This document shows positions 38,731 through 50,800 of a DNA stretch of 64,000 bases, piece after piece. Source of the stretch: Plectrocnemia conspersa. Its lineage: Eukaryota > Arthropoda > Insecta > Trichoptera > Polycentropodidae. The stretch's first letter is position 1; each line of letters begins with the position of its first letter. The DNA lies in contig VTFK01000093.1 in assembly GCA_009617715.1 (NCBI GenBank), positions 1,240,001 through 1,304,000 of the forward strand. The letters run 5' to 3'. Under the pieces are notes generated by a model, which saw only the letters and a program-made list of their open reading frames with translations, had not been told where the DNA came from and did not search any database. Position numbers and translations under genes: made by a program.

Positions 38731-39893
38731 TTAAGACCAAATAAAAAATGATTCGATTTAATCGTGTTTGTTAATTATCCGGACTTTTTGTCTATAGCAT
38801 TATCCAGGATAATCGAGAATATATTATATTCGACTTTGGTATAATATCTTTTGTAAGTATTATATACTTTTTTGTATGACAGTCTGTCAAAACATTTATT
38901 TATTGATTTTAATTGAATTTATTAGCAAAAAAAAACCCTTAGTAGACAGTATATTTCATTGTTAGTTATTAAAGATTGCTGTTAATATTTAATAAAAACC
39001 TTATTCAAAATCATACATAAAAAAATAAAAAAAAAACAACTGGCATCTAAAATTTAATTACCGTTTCTAAAAAATTGCATGCAATATTCAACTAACAATT
39101 AAAGCAGAAAAATAAAGGCTAAGTATAATGCTTTCATAAATGCATTATAAACTTTTATATAAATTTTACTTTAGTTAAACCTAAAGTTTTACTATGCAAT
39201 TCATTTAACCCTTATTTCTTCTTTAAATTTAATGTTTATTTATTGTTAAAATAAGTATCTATATTTTATTAATTAAATAGTGATTAGAATTTGTTGCACA
39301 TACCTATGATTTTTTCAATAATATACAAATTTTAGGTGATTTCTGTAGTATTTAGTACACATACATCAATTCTTCCAAATTTATTTATTAATAAACAATA
39401 CATATTATTATTACAGTACACAAAAAAATATAATACACGTATGATTAATACATACAAATTATTAATACATACTTACATATTCTCTTTAATTTGATGTATT
39501 TTGTATTACTGTTTCTGTTCAGTGATTATCCTTAAATTCTATTATCGATAATTAGTATTATTGATTAAGTCTCACAGCTGACAAAACAACATAATTATAT
39601 CTGTTATTTTATTTGTTATTGATAGTAGTATATTTCTTCTCAGCTCGTCACCGTTTACGTTTGATATCGGATACATCGTTGGTAGTTTCAGTCTGTCTTA
39701 AACTTGTGATCCATTAATTAAATTTAGTATTTTGCTAATTTTCACTTTCAGCTCATCTACTGATTTTTTGCTACTAGTTATTTCATACTATTTACAAGAA
39801 GAGTTAAAGTTTGTAGTTCCACCACTGCTAGTCTTGTTCAACGTTTATACATTCTCATTGCGTGGTTGAAACGAATCGCGCTTTCCCCCTTTT

Positions 39894-40379
39894 GTGCGTG
39901 GCTCAACATTTTATTATCAATATGCCTTTCAGCGTAGACATTGGAGAGAGTGTAATGATTTCGTAAACATGGTCGGAAGACACAAAATTGATATTTATGA
40001 TACAAGTTGCGCCTGGGAGACTCGTAAAATCCCTATACATTCTCTATCGGACGGCGGAAAGAGAGTCGAAAAGTTTCTGCGCCAGATTTATGTTGGGTGC
40101 AACACGTGGTTGTGTAAGTGGATTTTGTTGAGTACACGTCAAACTTCCAAAGGACACCACTACACAAAATGCAATTCTGGGTGGAATACTTCTTCGTCTG
40201 AGAGCAGTGGAGTGTTACTCGATGGCGGTGACGCGAAGTTTCACAATAAAGACTTTATGTTTCGGCTACTTTCTTACTTAACTTTTGCATTAAATCCATA
40301 CACTTTAATGTACAAAAGCATGCATGTATGCACTTACACTGTATGTCTGTATATATACATATACAATGTAGAAGTTTGA
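39894..40379 (+). other. unrecognised 161-codon open frame
   Basis: The frame begins at a GTG. The first ATG is at 39969 (MVGRHKIDIYDTSCAW..) and the frame is open to TGA at 40377-40379. The first two thirds are of mixed composition (KIPIHSLSDGGKRVEKFLRQIYVG), and the end (TVCLYIYIYNVEV) is TA-rich and looks like chance readthrough. I recognise no family on either strand. It may be an eroded coding or transposon fragment. The local GC is higher than that of the flanks. Confidence 0.25.
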
Positions 40380-40846
40380 TTTAAATTTACTTACTATGTT
40401 CAAATTCCTACTATATTTTTAAATCTGTGTATAGTTTGTTCACTTAATATGCTTAAAATAAAGAGTTTGGTATTAATTACTTTGTAAGAAAATAAAACAT
40501 TAAAAAAATCTATATAGGTACTATTTTCTTATGTTTTATTTTATTGTCAGACTTACGTAACTTAAACCCAATATTTAAAAAAAAAGTCACATTATAAAAT
40601 AATAATATATAAACAGCTAATAAGATCGGTAATAACACACGGTTGATCGGTGTGGAGAGGGAACATTAAATCATATTTTTTACACCTATCTATACCAACC
40701 TTTATATTTATAGTAAATTTCTAATACCATGTTAAAAACATGCGAAATAAAAATATTACGAAAGACTTTATTAACCCACTAATCTCTAGAATCGGTGACT
40801 ACAAGAAACAAACTTGAATTAAAAGATAAAATAAATGTTTTTTTTA

Positions 40847-41392
40847 AAGGTTTGAAAACCCTAGGGGGTGTGACTTTGTAGCCAGTGAGACGCCGGTGAA
40901 TTATTAAATTATATTTACATATGTTGCGACAGACAGATGTTTTCTTCGAGCGGTGGTAGAGAAGCTGACGGAGGGATGATGTCAGTGGACGATCCTTTGA
41001 GTTTTGATTGGTGTGGCTGTGACAGTATATTCTCCGAGCGGTGATGATAAAGCTAGCTTTGGGATGTGTGTCTCCATTATCGTATGTTGTCCACGGGCGG
41101 CAGCTGTCTTCTGGTCTCTTCGAGTCTCTGCTGGTGACTGCCTTCTCCTCATCGGAGTCCAGGCTGCAAAGCTTACTGACCAATCACAAGTATGCAGGGA
41201 TCATCCAGCCAATCGATACAGTCGCTTCTTAGCCCAGCGAAATAGGTATTAAAAAGCGACATACGCTTGATGGGCATTGTCCAAGGTCGTATTGTATTGC
41301 AACGAGAATTTTGTGGATCCGGTGATTTATTTCGCAATATTCGCAATATTCCAATATTTTGCAATATTCCGGGTTTCGCAATATTCTCTCAA
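40847..41392 (+). mobile_element. interspersed repeat of about 540 bp, copy 1
   Basis: Nearly its whole length matches the reverse complement of 47142-47684. Shared blocks in order are CCCTAG.G.TGT.ACTT.GTAGC.AGTGAGACGC, GATGTTTTCTTCGAGCGGTGG, GGGATGATGT, CGGCAGCTGTCTTCTGGTCTCTT, CTGGTGACTG, ATCGGAGTCCAG, GATCATCCAGCCAATCG, GCGACATACGCTTGATGGGCATTGTCCAAGGTC and GGTGATTTATT. No coding capacity that is common to both. The 3' end has GCAATATTC short repeats (about 41333-41390). Unclassified non-autonomous element. Confidence 0.75.
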
Positions 41393-42481
41393 TTTATTGT
41401 AAGTTATTTATCTTACCCATGTTTCTATTACTAGGAGTGTAATTATGAATTTTGAATTTTCTCTTATAAACTAGAAAATTGTTATAAATCAAAAATATGT
41501 ATTATAGGAGCAGCGAGACTGATTTCGTAGCCCTTTAAAATTTAAATAGGAACCAAAGACCCTTTGCCTCGTCTTTAACTTAATAAACTTGTGTTAAATT
41601 CTTTTTGCTATTAATACTATTTTGCTTGTTAGAAACACTATATATTTAATCGATTTCTTGTATATTGTATAAAAAATGATAATGTAAATTTATTTAAAAG
41701 ACGTGTTAAACTTGTTATTTTAATACGCTTGGGTCACTCTAAAATCTCACGAATGGAACAATTATTAAACAGAAGGTAATAACGGAGTAGTAAATTGCTA
41801 GTTAGGTCAACTTAAATTATCCTGGTAAAGTTATATTAGTTTAGCATGCATGGTTTATTGTCAATTAGATTACCTATCCGCTGATTTTTGTGCGTACTTT
41901 TTACATATGCGTTATGTTTGTTGTACAATTTTAATTAAAAACACATATAATTAATTTAAACTAGAATTGAGGTATCAATACAGCACTTTTTCGACATGTA
42001 TATATAATAAAAATCAGCAAAGAATATATTAATATATAAATAAATTTCATATCATTCATTATTAAAAGCTTTGGCTATCGAAAGTTCAAGCGCTGACCTA
42101 ATTTTTATTTTTTATCGCATATTATTAAAAGCTTATATAGTTGAATTTAAAATTAGAACTAAATAGATACCACTTTAGAATTAATACATAGATTAAAAAA
42201 TGAAGGATTTAAAAATTTATTGTCAAATACTAAATAAATTGCTACGAGGTTCAATACTCATATTTAAACTAAAATAAACTTAGCTATTGAAAATAAACAG
42301 TGTGATAAATAAAAGAGTATAAATTAGCGTTCGTCAGTCAGTAAGTCGGTTGAATTTAGATGCCACTCGGGTACTTGTTCGAAATTAAACTAGACATCTC
42401 CATCAGCGAAAAACGAACGCGACCCACGGCGGATATTTGTGTTTCAGATTTTCTTAAATGCATCTTATTACATTTGATGTA

Positions 42482-42599
42482 TGTGGGTTTCAACGGCCAT
42501 TAAAATGTCTAAATATACAACACACATACGTACACACATACGGACAAGGATTTACTGCGATTTTAATATGTGCCTCTGTAAATGCCATTGAAACCCACA
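42482..42599. repeat. inverted repeat, 118 nt overall
   Basis: TGTGGGTTTCAACGGCCATT at 42482-42501 pairs with AATGCCATTGAAACCCACA at 42581-42599, leaving one mismatch and one bulge. The 79-nt interior has ACACACATACGTACACACATACG. The long loop is atypical for an animal pre-miRNA but the stem is well paired. Confidence 0.7.
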
Positions 42600-43304
42600 A
42601 GTTGTATTCTGAATCTGACAAATAATAATCTATTCCGTGAATATTTCTGTATTTAGAAAACTATATTTATAGAAATTGATTTACGTCAAATCTCGTAAAT
42701 GGCGGTAAGACGCTGAACTTTTTATGATCGTGATGCAGGTCATATACAAACCAACCAGCACTTTCACTTTGCAGGTCGTTATCACCATGTCACGCGTCTA
42801 GCTTGTTCATTATTACAGATTAGTAATATCTAGTGGTACAACAATAAAATTACCAATAGTTTTTAGAAATTTTTTTTGGTAGGCTTTTTTTAGCAAACGA
42901 AATATATAATAGTATATCAACAATATTTTCATATTGAAAAAATTGTCACTAGTTATATTTTACTATTTTTTAATACAGGTATAAACATAAGTGTGTTATC
43001 TATATTATGTTGTTAAATCATATTTATCACATTGATTGACTCCACTGTCAAATGAAAATAAACATTCTAAAATATATATTCTATGAATATGCAACTAATC
43101 ATTTTGATATAGCAATAAATTTTGATAAAAAAATAGGATATTGAAAAAAATGTATAATTTAATAAATTAAGTAAATTAATCACTTTTATAGTAATCGATT
43201 AACGTTTACTTTCAAGCGAACAACTGACCGGTGTTCGGAGTGATACTTTCATTTTGCCCCACATTTAGCAAATTATAAATACATTGCAGTCAAATGCAGA
43301 TACA

Positions 43305-43377
43305 GGTTCCGTAGTGTAGCGGTTATCACGTCTGCTTTACACGCAGAAGGTCGCCGGTTCGATCCCGGCCGGAACCA
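43305..43377 (+). tRNA. tRNA-Val (anticodon TAC)
   Basis: A complete 73-nt cloverleaf can be drawn. The acceptor stem is GGTTCCG (43305-43311) with CGGAACC (43370-43376), followed by discriminator A. The D arm contains the A box TAGTGTAGCGGTTATCACG. The anticodon stem TCTGC/GCAGA has loop TTTACAC, placing TAC at 43338-43340. The T arm is CCGGTTCGATCCCGG with the B box GGTTCGATCC. TAC reads GUA valine codons. There is no intron and CCA is not encoded, as expected for a nuclear eukaryotic gene. T runs follow at once. Confidence 0.97.
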
Positions 43378-43386
43378 TTTGTTTAA

Positions 43387-43398
43387 TTTTATTTTTTT
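43387..43398 (+). terminator. RNA polymerase III terminator of the tRNA gene
   Basis: TTTT at 43387-43390 and a seven-T run at 43392-43398 begin 10-15 nt after the mature 3' end, the normal position for Pol III termination. Confidence 0.85.
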
Positions 43399-43419
43399 CT
43401 ACTATGTTCCAATTTGAAG

Positions 43420-43630
43420 AGTTCTAATTTAGATGACTCGGGCGTAAAACGGTCGCGGCAATTTTATCTTTATATGCAGGCGTACTTTAAACAGTATTAA
43501 GTATCCATTTAGAATATCAGGAAGCGATCTCCATTTTTATCTTGGCCGGCGTCCAATCTAAATTTACCATTTTGCCATGTGCTTCGTCGGCTTTGCATCG
43601 TGTAATTTTTTCGCGTATTTACACTAGGAT
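43420..43630. other. GC-richer island after the tRNA gene
   Basis: Contains GACTCGGGCGTAAAACGGTCGCGGC and CTTGGCCGGCGTCC in otherwise AT-rich DNA. No gene seen. Confidence 0.25.
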
Positions 43631-44434
43631 CGGTACATGTTTGAGACAGTTTCTGGATACTGTGTAAACTATTATTCTTATAGTAAAGGATGTCTCAAAA
43701 GAATTTAAAATTGTTGAATAAATAAAATTTACATTTGAAGCATTTTATATACGACTTTCTGGTGCTGTATTTCATTTAAATTTTAATGTATTGTTTTATT
43801 GATAGTATTAAGAATGTTCTTGAATAAACTCATACTTCTTATTATTAAAATAAAAAGTATGTATTTATGTTTATAACGTCATTGTAATAATCATAAAACA
43901 AGTTGATAAATTTCAGCAGCAGTTTCTCCATTCGCACAAAATAAACAGATCATTCCACTGCTGTGTTGCTAACTTACGCGAAAAATAGCTTCCTTATTCA
44001 CGAAAAAAAAAACGAGAAAAAATATTCTATATCGTAAACATCAATGGTTCATCAACAATCAATAAGCATAATAAAAAATATATTGCATTATTTTAATATA
44101 CTTATAAATATATAATAAATATTACTAATTGTATTGATTTTTTTTATCAGCTGATTATTAGTATTTATTGTTAATGTTACAAAACAAGCGTTATAAATAT
44201 ATAATTTGTTAATTTTTGTGTTTGTATCAGTGAATATTATATAATTAAGACTCGAGCAATTCAATGTATTAGGTAATTACAAAATTTTAGTTGTTTTTTA
44301 AAATTAAAATTTTATCAGTCAGTTGTACTTAGCTGTTGAAACCTGAGTACGTATTTAGATATATATGTGTTGGTACACATCCGGACTCCATATTCTGTTA
44401 TTGAAAAACAAAGTGAACAGTCTATAAAAAATTG

Positions 44435-45230
44435 CATGTTATATGAATTTAAAAAAAAATAATTGGCAACAACAAGGTGATTCATTAGTATATGTTAATG
44501 TCAAAGAAGCTTTTTTGAAAAATCGAACGGAAAATTACGATATAAAAAATAATCCTGGATGTGGTAGATAAGCAAAGATATACAGTAATGTCCTGGCTGT
44601 ATAAAAAGAAGCAAATCCTACTCAAACTATTTATTAGATGGCTGATAAACTACAGTTGTCCGATTGAACGAATTGAACAAAGAAAATGGTCGACGCATAT
44701 CTGCATATCCGAAGACCTTCTGGATTCTGAAGCTGAGTCGCTTTCTTCGATCGTTTAATAACCGGAGTTGTATGACAACAATTGTCGTAGACGACAGTGG
44801 TTATCCAATGGCCAAGTAGGAAAACTATCTCAAAGCCTAGACTCATTGTAAAAAAAGATTTTGTGTATTTAGTGCGATTGAAAAAGGATTATGCATTATG
44901 AAACTCTCAAACCTGGCCAAATAAAAGAAAATTACGATCGTTTTTTAAGATAGGTTTTTTAAAAATAGGCCTGCACTTATCAACATAAATATGGCGAAAT
45001 TCACTCTTGATAAAATCATGGTACATGGCCAGAAGGTTTTGCTCCTTCGCATATATTTTAGTTCCATCGATACAACACTTCCTAGATGGAAAAAATAAAA
45101 TAGAAACGATGTGAGAAAGTGGCTATCGAAAAAATATTTTTTAAGGGAATTTATTGAATTCAATTAGTGCTTAAATGAAAACGGTGAATTAGTTTTTGTA
45201 GATAAAAAATCAATGATTGAAGTTCTATAA
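44435..45230 (+). pseudogene. mariner transposase relic
   Basis: Broken frames follow the mariner transposase from end to end. The N-terminus MLYEFKKKNN..EAFLKN..NNPGCGR fits LLYEFKKG and the PGSGRP linker. EANPTQTI is followed, after a stop, by MADKLQLSD (helix-turn-helix region). FFDRLITG (about 44740) corresponds to F(L)DRIVTGDEKW, with the downstream part lost. QWPSRKTISKPRL, KKILCI, stop, CD, stop and KRIMHYETLKPGQ match KP.L..KKVMLCIWWDWKGI.YYELL. NDVRKWLSKKYF and NENGELVF mark the C-terminus. Both stops replace tryptophans. Several frame changes show that it is inactive. Terminal inverted repeats were not confidently located. Confidence 0.85.
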
Positions 45231-45419
45231 ATAAATATATTTCTTAATATTTATTATGCATTAACTTTCAATTTATTTTGATTCTTTAATAAAATAAAAA
45301 TAGGTCGACAGATGCTGTATTTACATTTAATTAAATAACAGAGATGGAGCTGAAATACATATGTATGTATTTACGGCATACAAACGCTATTCAACCGGCA
45401 CACTTTATTAACATCAAAC

Positions 45420-45850
45420 ATCATCATTAAAGTTGCGAATCGTTTCATTTATGTTTATAGCTCGCTTGAGAGTGAGACTTGACGCAAAAGTTGAAAAATG
45501 TTTGTACTTGTGCATTTTGAGCTCAAATAATGTTTCCCCATTGAGAGGGTGCGACGCGCAAAAGTGATGTTATTAAATAAGTCGGCCGTATTCAGTCGAA
45601 CGTTTTGCGAAAGTTTTGCCAAACTAATACGGCGTATGGGAAACTCTTAGTTCGGGACAAACTGTGAGTGTCTCCCGACGTGACGGTATCCATTTGTTAG
45701 ATGAGTTAGGGAAAACTTTGACTCGGTCGATGTCTGCTAAAACATGCATACACAAAACCGACCCCACGGTGGACGGCGCACTGATGGATGCCGAAAACCG
45801 GAAAAACGTTTTTCGATGCTAACGTACCAGAAAAATGTATGCGAAATGAT
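45420..45850. other. GC-richer island
   Basis: Mixed-composition sequence (GTGCGACGCGCAAAAG, AAGTCGGCCGTATTCAGTCG, CCGACGTGACGGTATCC) with no motif-bearing frame. An 84-codon frame from 45744 is not recognised. Candidate conserved noncoding DNA. Confidence 0.25.
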
Positions 45851-47141
45851 GATAGACTCGAAGAAAACAACAAAAAAGAGTTTTCTTTGGACGATAAGCA
45901 AATATTTTGCGCATAGTTTGAGTATAATATATTTGAGTAGAGATATAACTATATGGTGCCCAGAAGTGATGTCGTTTTTATCAATAAAACTCAGATAGAA
46001 TTATTCAGCACTTTTGATTTTATTATGTAATTTCCATCATTTATATAACCAACCTTCACTCTTCTAATAAATTATTACTGGTTTTTTTCCTCTAGTTAAT
46101 TTAGTATTTTACCGTTAAAACATTTTTAGGTTGCAATCTATCCAGATTTCACCATAAGAATTAGAGGATGAAACTGAATTTTAATTGAATGAACACATTT
46201 GAACAAAAGACCCATTTGTATCCTAAATGATTATAAAAAATAGCTGTAATTGTTATTATGTTGATATTAGTTGTTCTGTACTGATCGGGCAACCCACGGT
46301 AAGCCCAAACAACATCTTTGCATGTCTTGCCAATATTTTTTAAACATTTTTTGGGCAGTAGATCGCGAAGTATTGACCTTGTTTGACAGTTATTCGATGG
46401 TAACCATTGGATATGCTTCGAAGTATGACTAGTTCATTCAGCAAGTTGTGTGGTCCACTTTGAGGCTCATTCATAAAAAAACAGATTTATAAAACCATCT
46501 CTGGCAATTGCACAAATATTTTTTGTAACAGCTGTTTCATTTTTTTTCATATAAGATTCGTATAATATGCAGTTTCATAAATAGTGCTCTGAAGGACAAA
46601 CTTATCCCTATGGCCACAGCAAAAATATTTTAAAATACGTGTTTACTAATTAACAATCTGAAGTTTACTATTTTCAAAAACTCTATGTTTAAAAAAATAC
46701 ATCACTAATTAATTGTATTGATGTTAGTTAGCATTTTCATTTTTACAGAGATTACTTTAGTGGCCCAGCAAAAACAGCCTAAATATTTCTTTATTTTGCA
46801 TGAAAATGTATTTCAATAAAAAATATCTAGCTAACCACAAATTAAATTAAACTATAAATTTTCATTGAAAATTTTTTTTTAATTTCATTGGATATAATGA
46901 TCGTTGATTATGCTCTTTTGGAATTCGAAAAAACAATTTATGGTTACCATACACAGCTGCCTACGTTTGAAAGGGTCTTATCCTTAAAACTTGCGTTAAT
47001 TGACTGTGACCATAATGATCATCCATCAACAAGGAATCAAAACAATAGCGCAAAGGAGGAACCACACAAAAAATTCTCGTTACGACCAGAAAAAATCGCA
47101 TACATAACACGAGTTTTGTTCTAACGATAAATATTCTCCGT

Positions 47142-47684
47142 CATTGAGAGAATATTTATTTGTTGCGAAACGGTTACGGATATAATAAATCACCGGATCT
47201 ACAAGATTCTCGCTGCGATGCAATATGACCTTGGACAATGCCCATCAAGCGAATGTCGCTTTCAAAAAGCATATATTCGTTGTTCTAAGAAACGACTGCA
47301 GCGATTGGCTGGATGATCGCTGATTAGCTGTGATTAGTTAAAATTAAGGCTGGACTCCGATGAGGACAAGGTAGTCACAAACAGTCACCAGCAGACACTC
47401 AAAGAGACCAGCAGCCGCCGCCCGCGAACAATATACCGAGAGGAACTCCTCCATATGAACACTACCGTAGCAGAGAGGGCTCAACTTTCGCTGTACACGC
47501 CACCTACTAGACTTCTGAGTACCTCCCACGAACATCATCCCAGCGCCAGCTTCTCCACCACCGCTCGAAGAAAACATCTTGTCGTTTATTGACTATCGCA
47601 ATTGTAATATAATATAATAGATTACTCGATTCAACTAAGCGTCTCACTAGCTACGAAGTTACATCTCTAGGGTTCTCAAATCTT
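47142..47684 (-). mobile_element. interspersed repeat of about 540 bp, copy 2 (inverted)
   Basis: Reverse-complement counterpart of 40847-41392, with small indels and a somewhat different middle (CTCCTCCATATGAACACTACCG). A local hairpin, AAATATTCTC (47129-47138) with GAGAATATTT (47148-47157), sits at its edge. Confidence 0.75.
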
Positions 47685-47820
47685 AAAAATTAAAACTGAT
47701 CATATAGTACATTTTAAATAATAATAAATACCGCCCATCGAAAGAAGTCAGTGTCTCCTCCCACGATATAGCATTTCATTGATAAATTATGAAGCATTTA
47801 CTATACTATAATTCCTTACT

Positions 47821-47874
47821 TTTTCTGAATTATATTTATTGATATGATTTTCTGAATTATATTTATTGATATGA
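47821..47874. repeat. perfect 27-bp tandem duplication
   Basis: The unit running from TTTTCTGAATTATATTTATT to GATATGA occurs twice without change, head to tail. Confidence 0.85.
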
Positions 47875-50800
47875 ATATTGATATAATATAATTAAATATT
47901 AATCAAAGTTCAGAGAAAGTCGATATATGTTTTACATTAGAGAATTTAAAATTTTAATATAGATGAAATAAATGATGAAAATTACATAATTGATTAAATC
48001 GATAAGAATTTTAGAAAAAAATGTATGTACGTAGAGAATCGGTAAATGCATTAAATATTATATTAAAGCGAGTTAAGTTTTCATTTTAAATATTATCTCT
48101 CCCTGCCAAACTTTCACTCCAAATTAAAAATAAAGCATTATTTATTGTAAATAAATAAAAAGAAGAATATAAGCGGCTTCCTTAATACTTTAATGTAATC
48201 ATAAATTATTTGTGAAGCTAACTTTTAGGCAAGTCCATTTTATAATTAAAACTGATGTGTATTTAAATATTTTTAAATAATCATTCTATAATAATAACTT
48301 TGAATGTCACACTTTAAAAAATAATATATAGTATATAGCTGTATGTGCAAATATATTTAACAATGCACCATGTACGAGGGTTTATTACATATGCTATTAA
48401 AAAGCACGTGTATATATGTAATAAAGTTTATCAGATGCAATCGCCACGTGCTCAATTGTATTATAAGTTATATCCCTTTACAATATAGAAGATCAAGATA
48501 CGAGGCAATGGGCTTTGTAGAGAAAATCATTCTATGCTGCTTTTTATTTCCAATATTATACGATGAATAAGCTTATTCTATGTGTAAGGAGATTTTTTTT
48601 AATAATATCGCAAACTTCAGTTAATGATGTTATGAATACTTTTGTTAATTTAATAGTAAATGATAAAATCACTCATAACATTTAAGAATAAGATCACATT
48701 GTTAAAATATTAACCATATAAATAAGTCTTCAAAACTTTTCTTGTATAAAACTCAAAGTTTTCGGAAACTGCACACGTAGTGCTGAAAAAGAGAAGAGAC
48801 ACGGGACTTTTATGAGGCTGGATGATATTATAGAGTGGAGTGTTGAGAAATATTGAGAGGGTGTTTTAAAGTAAAACGTTTTTTAGATATTTTTTAGGCT
48901 TTCTTTACTTTCTGAATATTCTTCGTATACATAATCAATTTTTAACTAAAATCTTATCATATATAAAATGTTTTGCTTTATGTTATTTATTATGATATAT
49001 AAAATAATGTCTAATATTTTATTTCCCTGGGAAACTTTTTAATTAATTAAAATATTCTCCTTTTAATTTTTTAAGGGCAAAAAAATAATTTCATTTAAAA
49101 ATATTTGATTCTAATAAGTAGATAATATTATTAGCATCCTGAGTTTTATTTTTATAGTCACGATTATATTGAATATAAATTAATTAAACATCTAATCTAA
49201 CTATATAGTAGACGTGTCATTTGTTAGTATCAGGACAATTTTTGGACACGTTCCAAATTGGACACGACTACCCGACATAAAACCGATGTTGATCCCAGTA
49301 ATGTCTATTTGTTTATAAATATCACTAGAACACCACAGCACCTGTTACAACGAAACGCGATAAGTAAATTAATAAATGGTCGTTTATACTGGAAAAATAT
49401 TATACTTGTGAAAACGGACACAAAGCTCAATTCAAACTGATGGACCAATCTAATACATTTATTGGATTCGAGTTAAAGATTAATACATCCTATATTTCAC
49501 GCTGTCGTTCGAAGTAGGTAATGGCGATATCATAATAAATAACAAGCCATAAAAAGCATCGTGATCGACTATGGTGTCCTTCCGTCGTTTAAAGAGGACG
49601 ATCAAAATTTATTATTTCATTTAAGAAGTGTAAGTAATGCTATGCTAATGTTTTTTTTTGCATTATATAAAAAAGCCCTTAACAGGACTTAACCTAAGTC
49701 ACGTTCCAGTGATGATAAATTGAAGAAAAATGTAAATTCACCCAGGTAACGATTCGTTCAAAGCAATTAGTTAAATATTCATGTGATGAAATTAATGCTT
49801 TTAGTTGTCCAATGCTCCATAAAAGAGTCATATTATTAATTTCATATTCCATATTATGGAACCGTGTTTTAATTGATAAATGGTATAATAAAAGTGAGGA
49901 ATGATTAAACGTTTTATGCATTAATCATCCTACATAGAAATAAGGCTGAATTACTTTTTTATATACGCAAAATGGATAGTTTATGTACTGCTTAACGTTC
50001 AAGGAATACTAGAGAGTTTAACTGTCCTTTAGAAAGTGGAACAATTGGCAGTTCTTCAAATACATTTAAATATTGCTTTTTGTACAAACTAATGAATGCT
50101 AATTTATACACTAATGGTTTACATTTATTTTAAAATTAAACCGTGTTCTATATATTATTTGTGATATATAAGAAAATTAGTACATCACGTTTATATGTCA
50201 TGAGCGTTTGTGGCAAGATGGATTAAAGATATTTTTTTATATAATTTTAATTGCTCATGTTGATCAAAGAATGTGGATATTTTTCTACATAAAAGTTCAG
50301 TTAGATGTTGTATATTACAAAAAAAATGTATCGAATAGTGTTTTATTTTTAGATATTTTTTATTTCTCGAGAAATGAGAGATTTATCCAAATTTAACGAG
50401 AATTTTCGATTATGAAAAAATATGTAAAACGTATAGTATTTAAATTATATATTTTTCAGTTACAGAATATATTTTTATATTTTGATTTTTTTCACAACAA
50501 TTTGGGTCAATATTTATACATGTAAATTATATTACTGTTATTAATTATAATATAAATAAATGCAAAGGATGTTAAAACATTTATTAACCCAAACGGGTTT
50601 ATAAATATTACATTATTAATTTATTTTAAATTATTATATGTAATAATATTTAAATTCCGACTAAAATACTAAATACATGTTTAATTATAAAGTTACTCTG
50701 CATCACATTATATTTTTCCTCGTATTATTTAGTTGTTTTATTTAGTCAAAGACTTAAATAATATAATCAACAATTATTTTTAACTCATTGATCCTTACAT

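Noticed and set aside
42482..42599. Conventional miRNA gene
   Set aside because: The 79-nt loop and lack of extended pairing beyond about 20 nt do not fit a normal pre-miRNA, so it is listed only as an inverted repeat.
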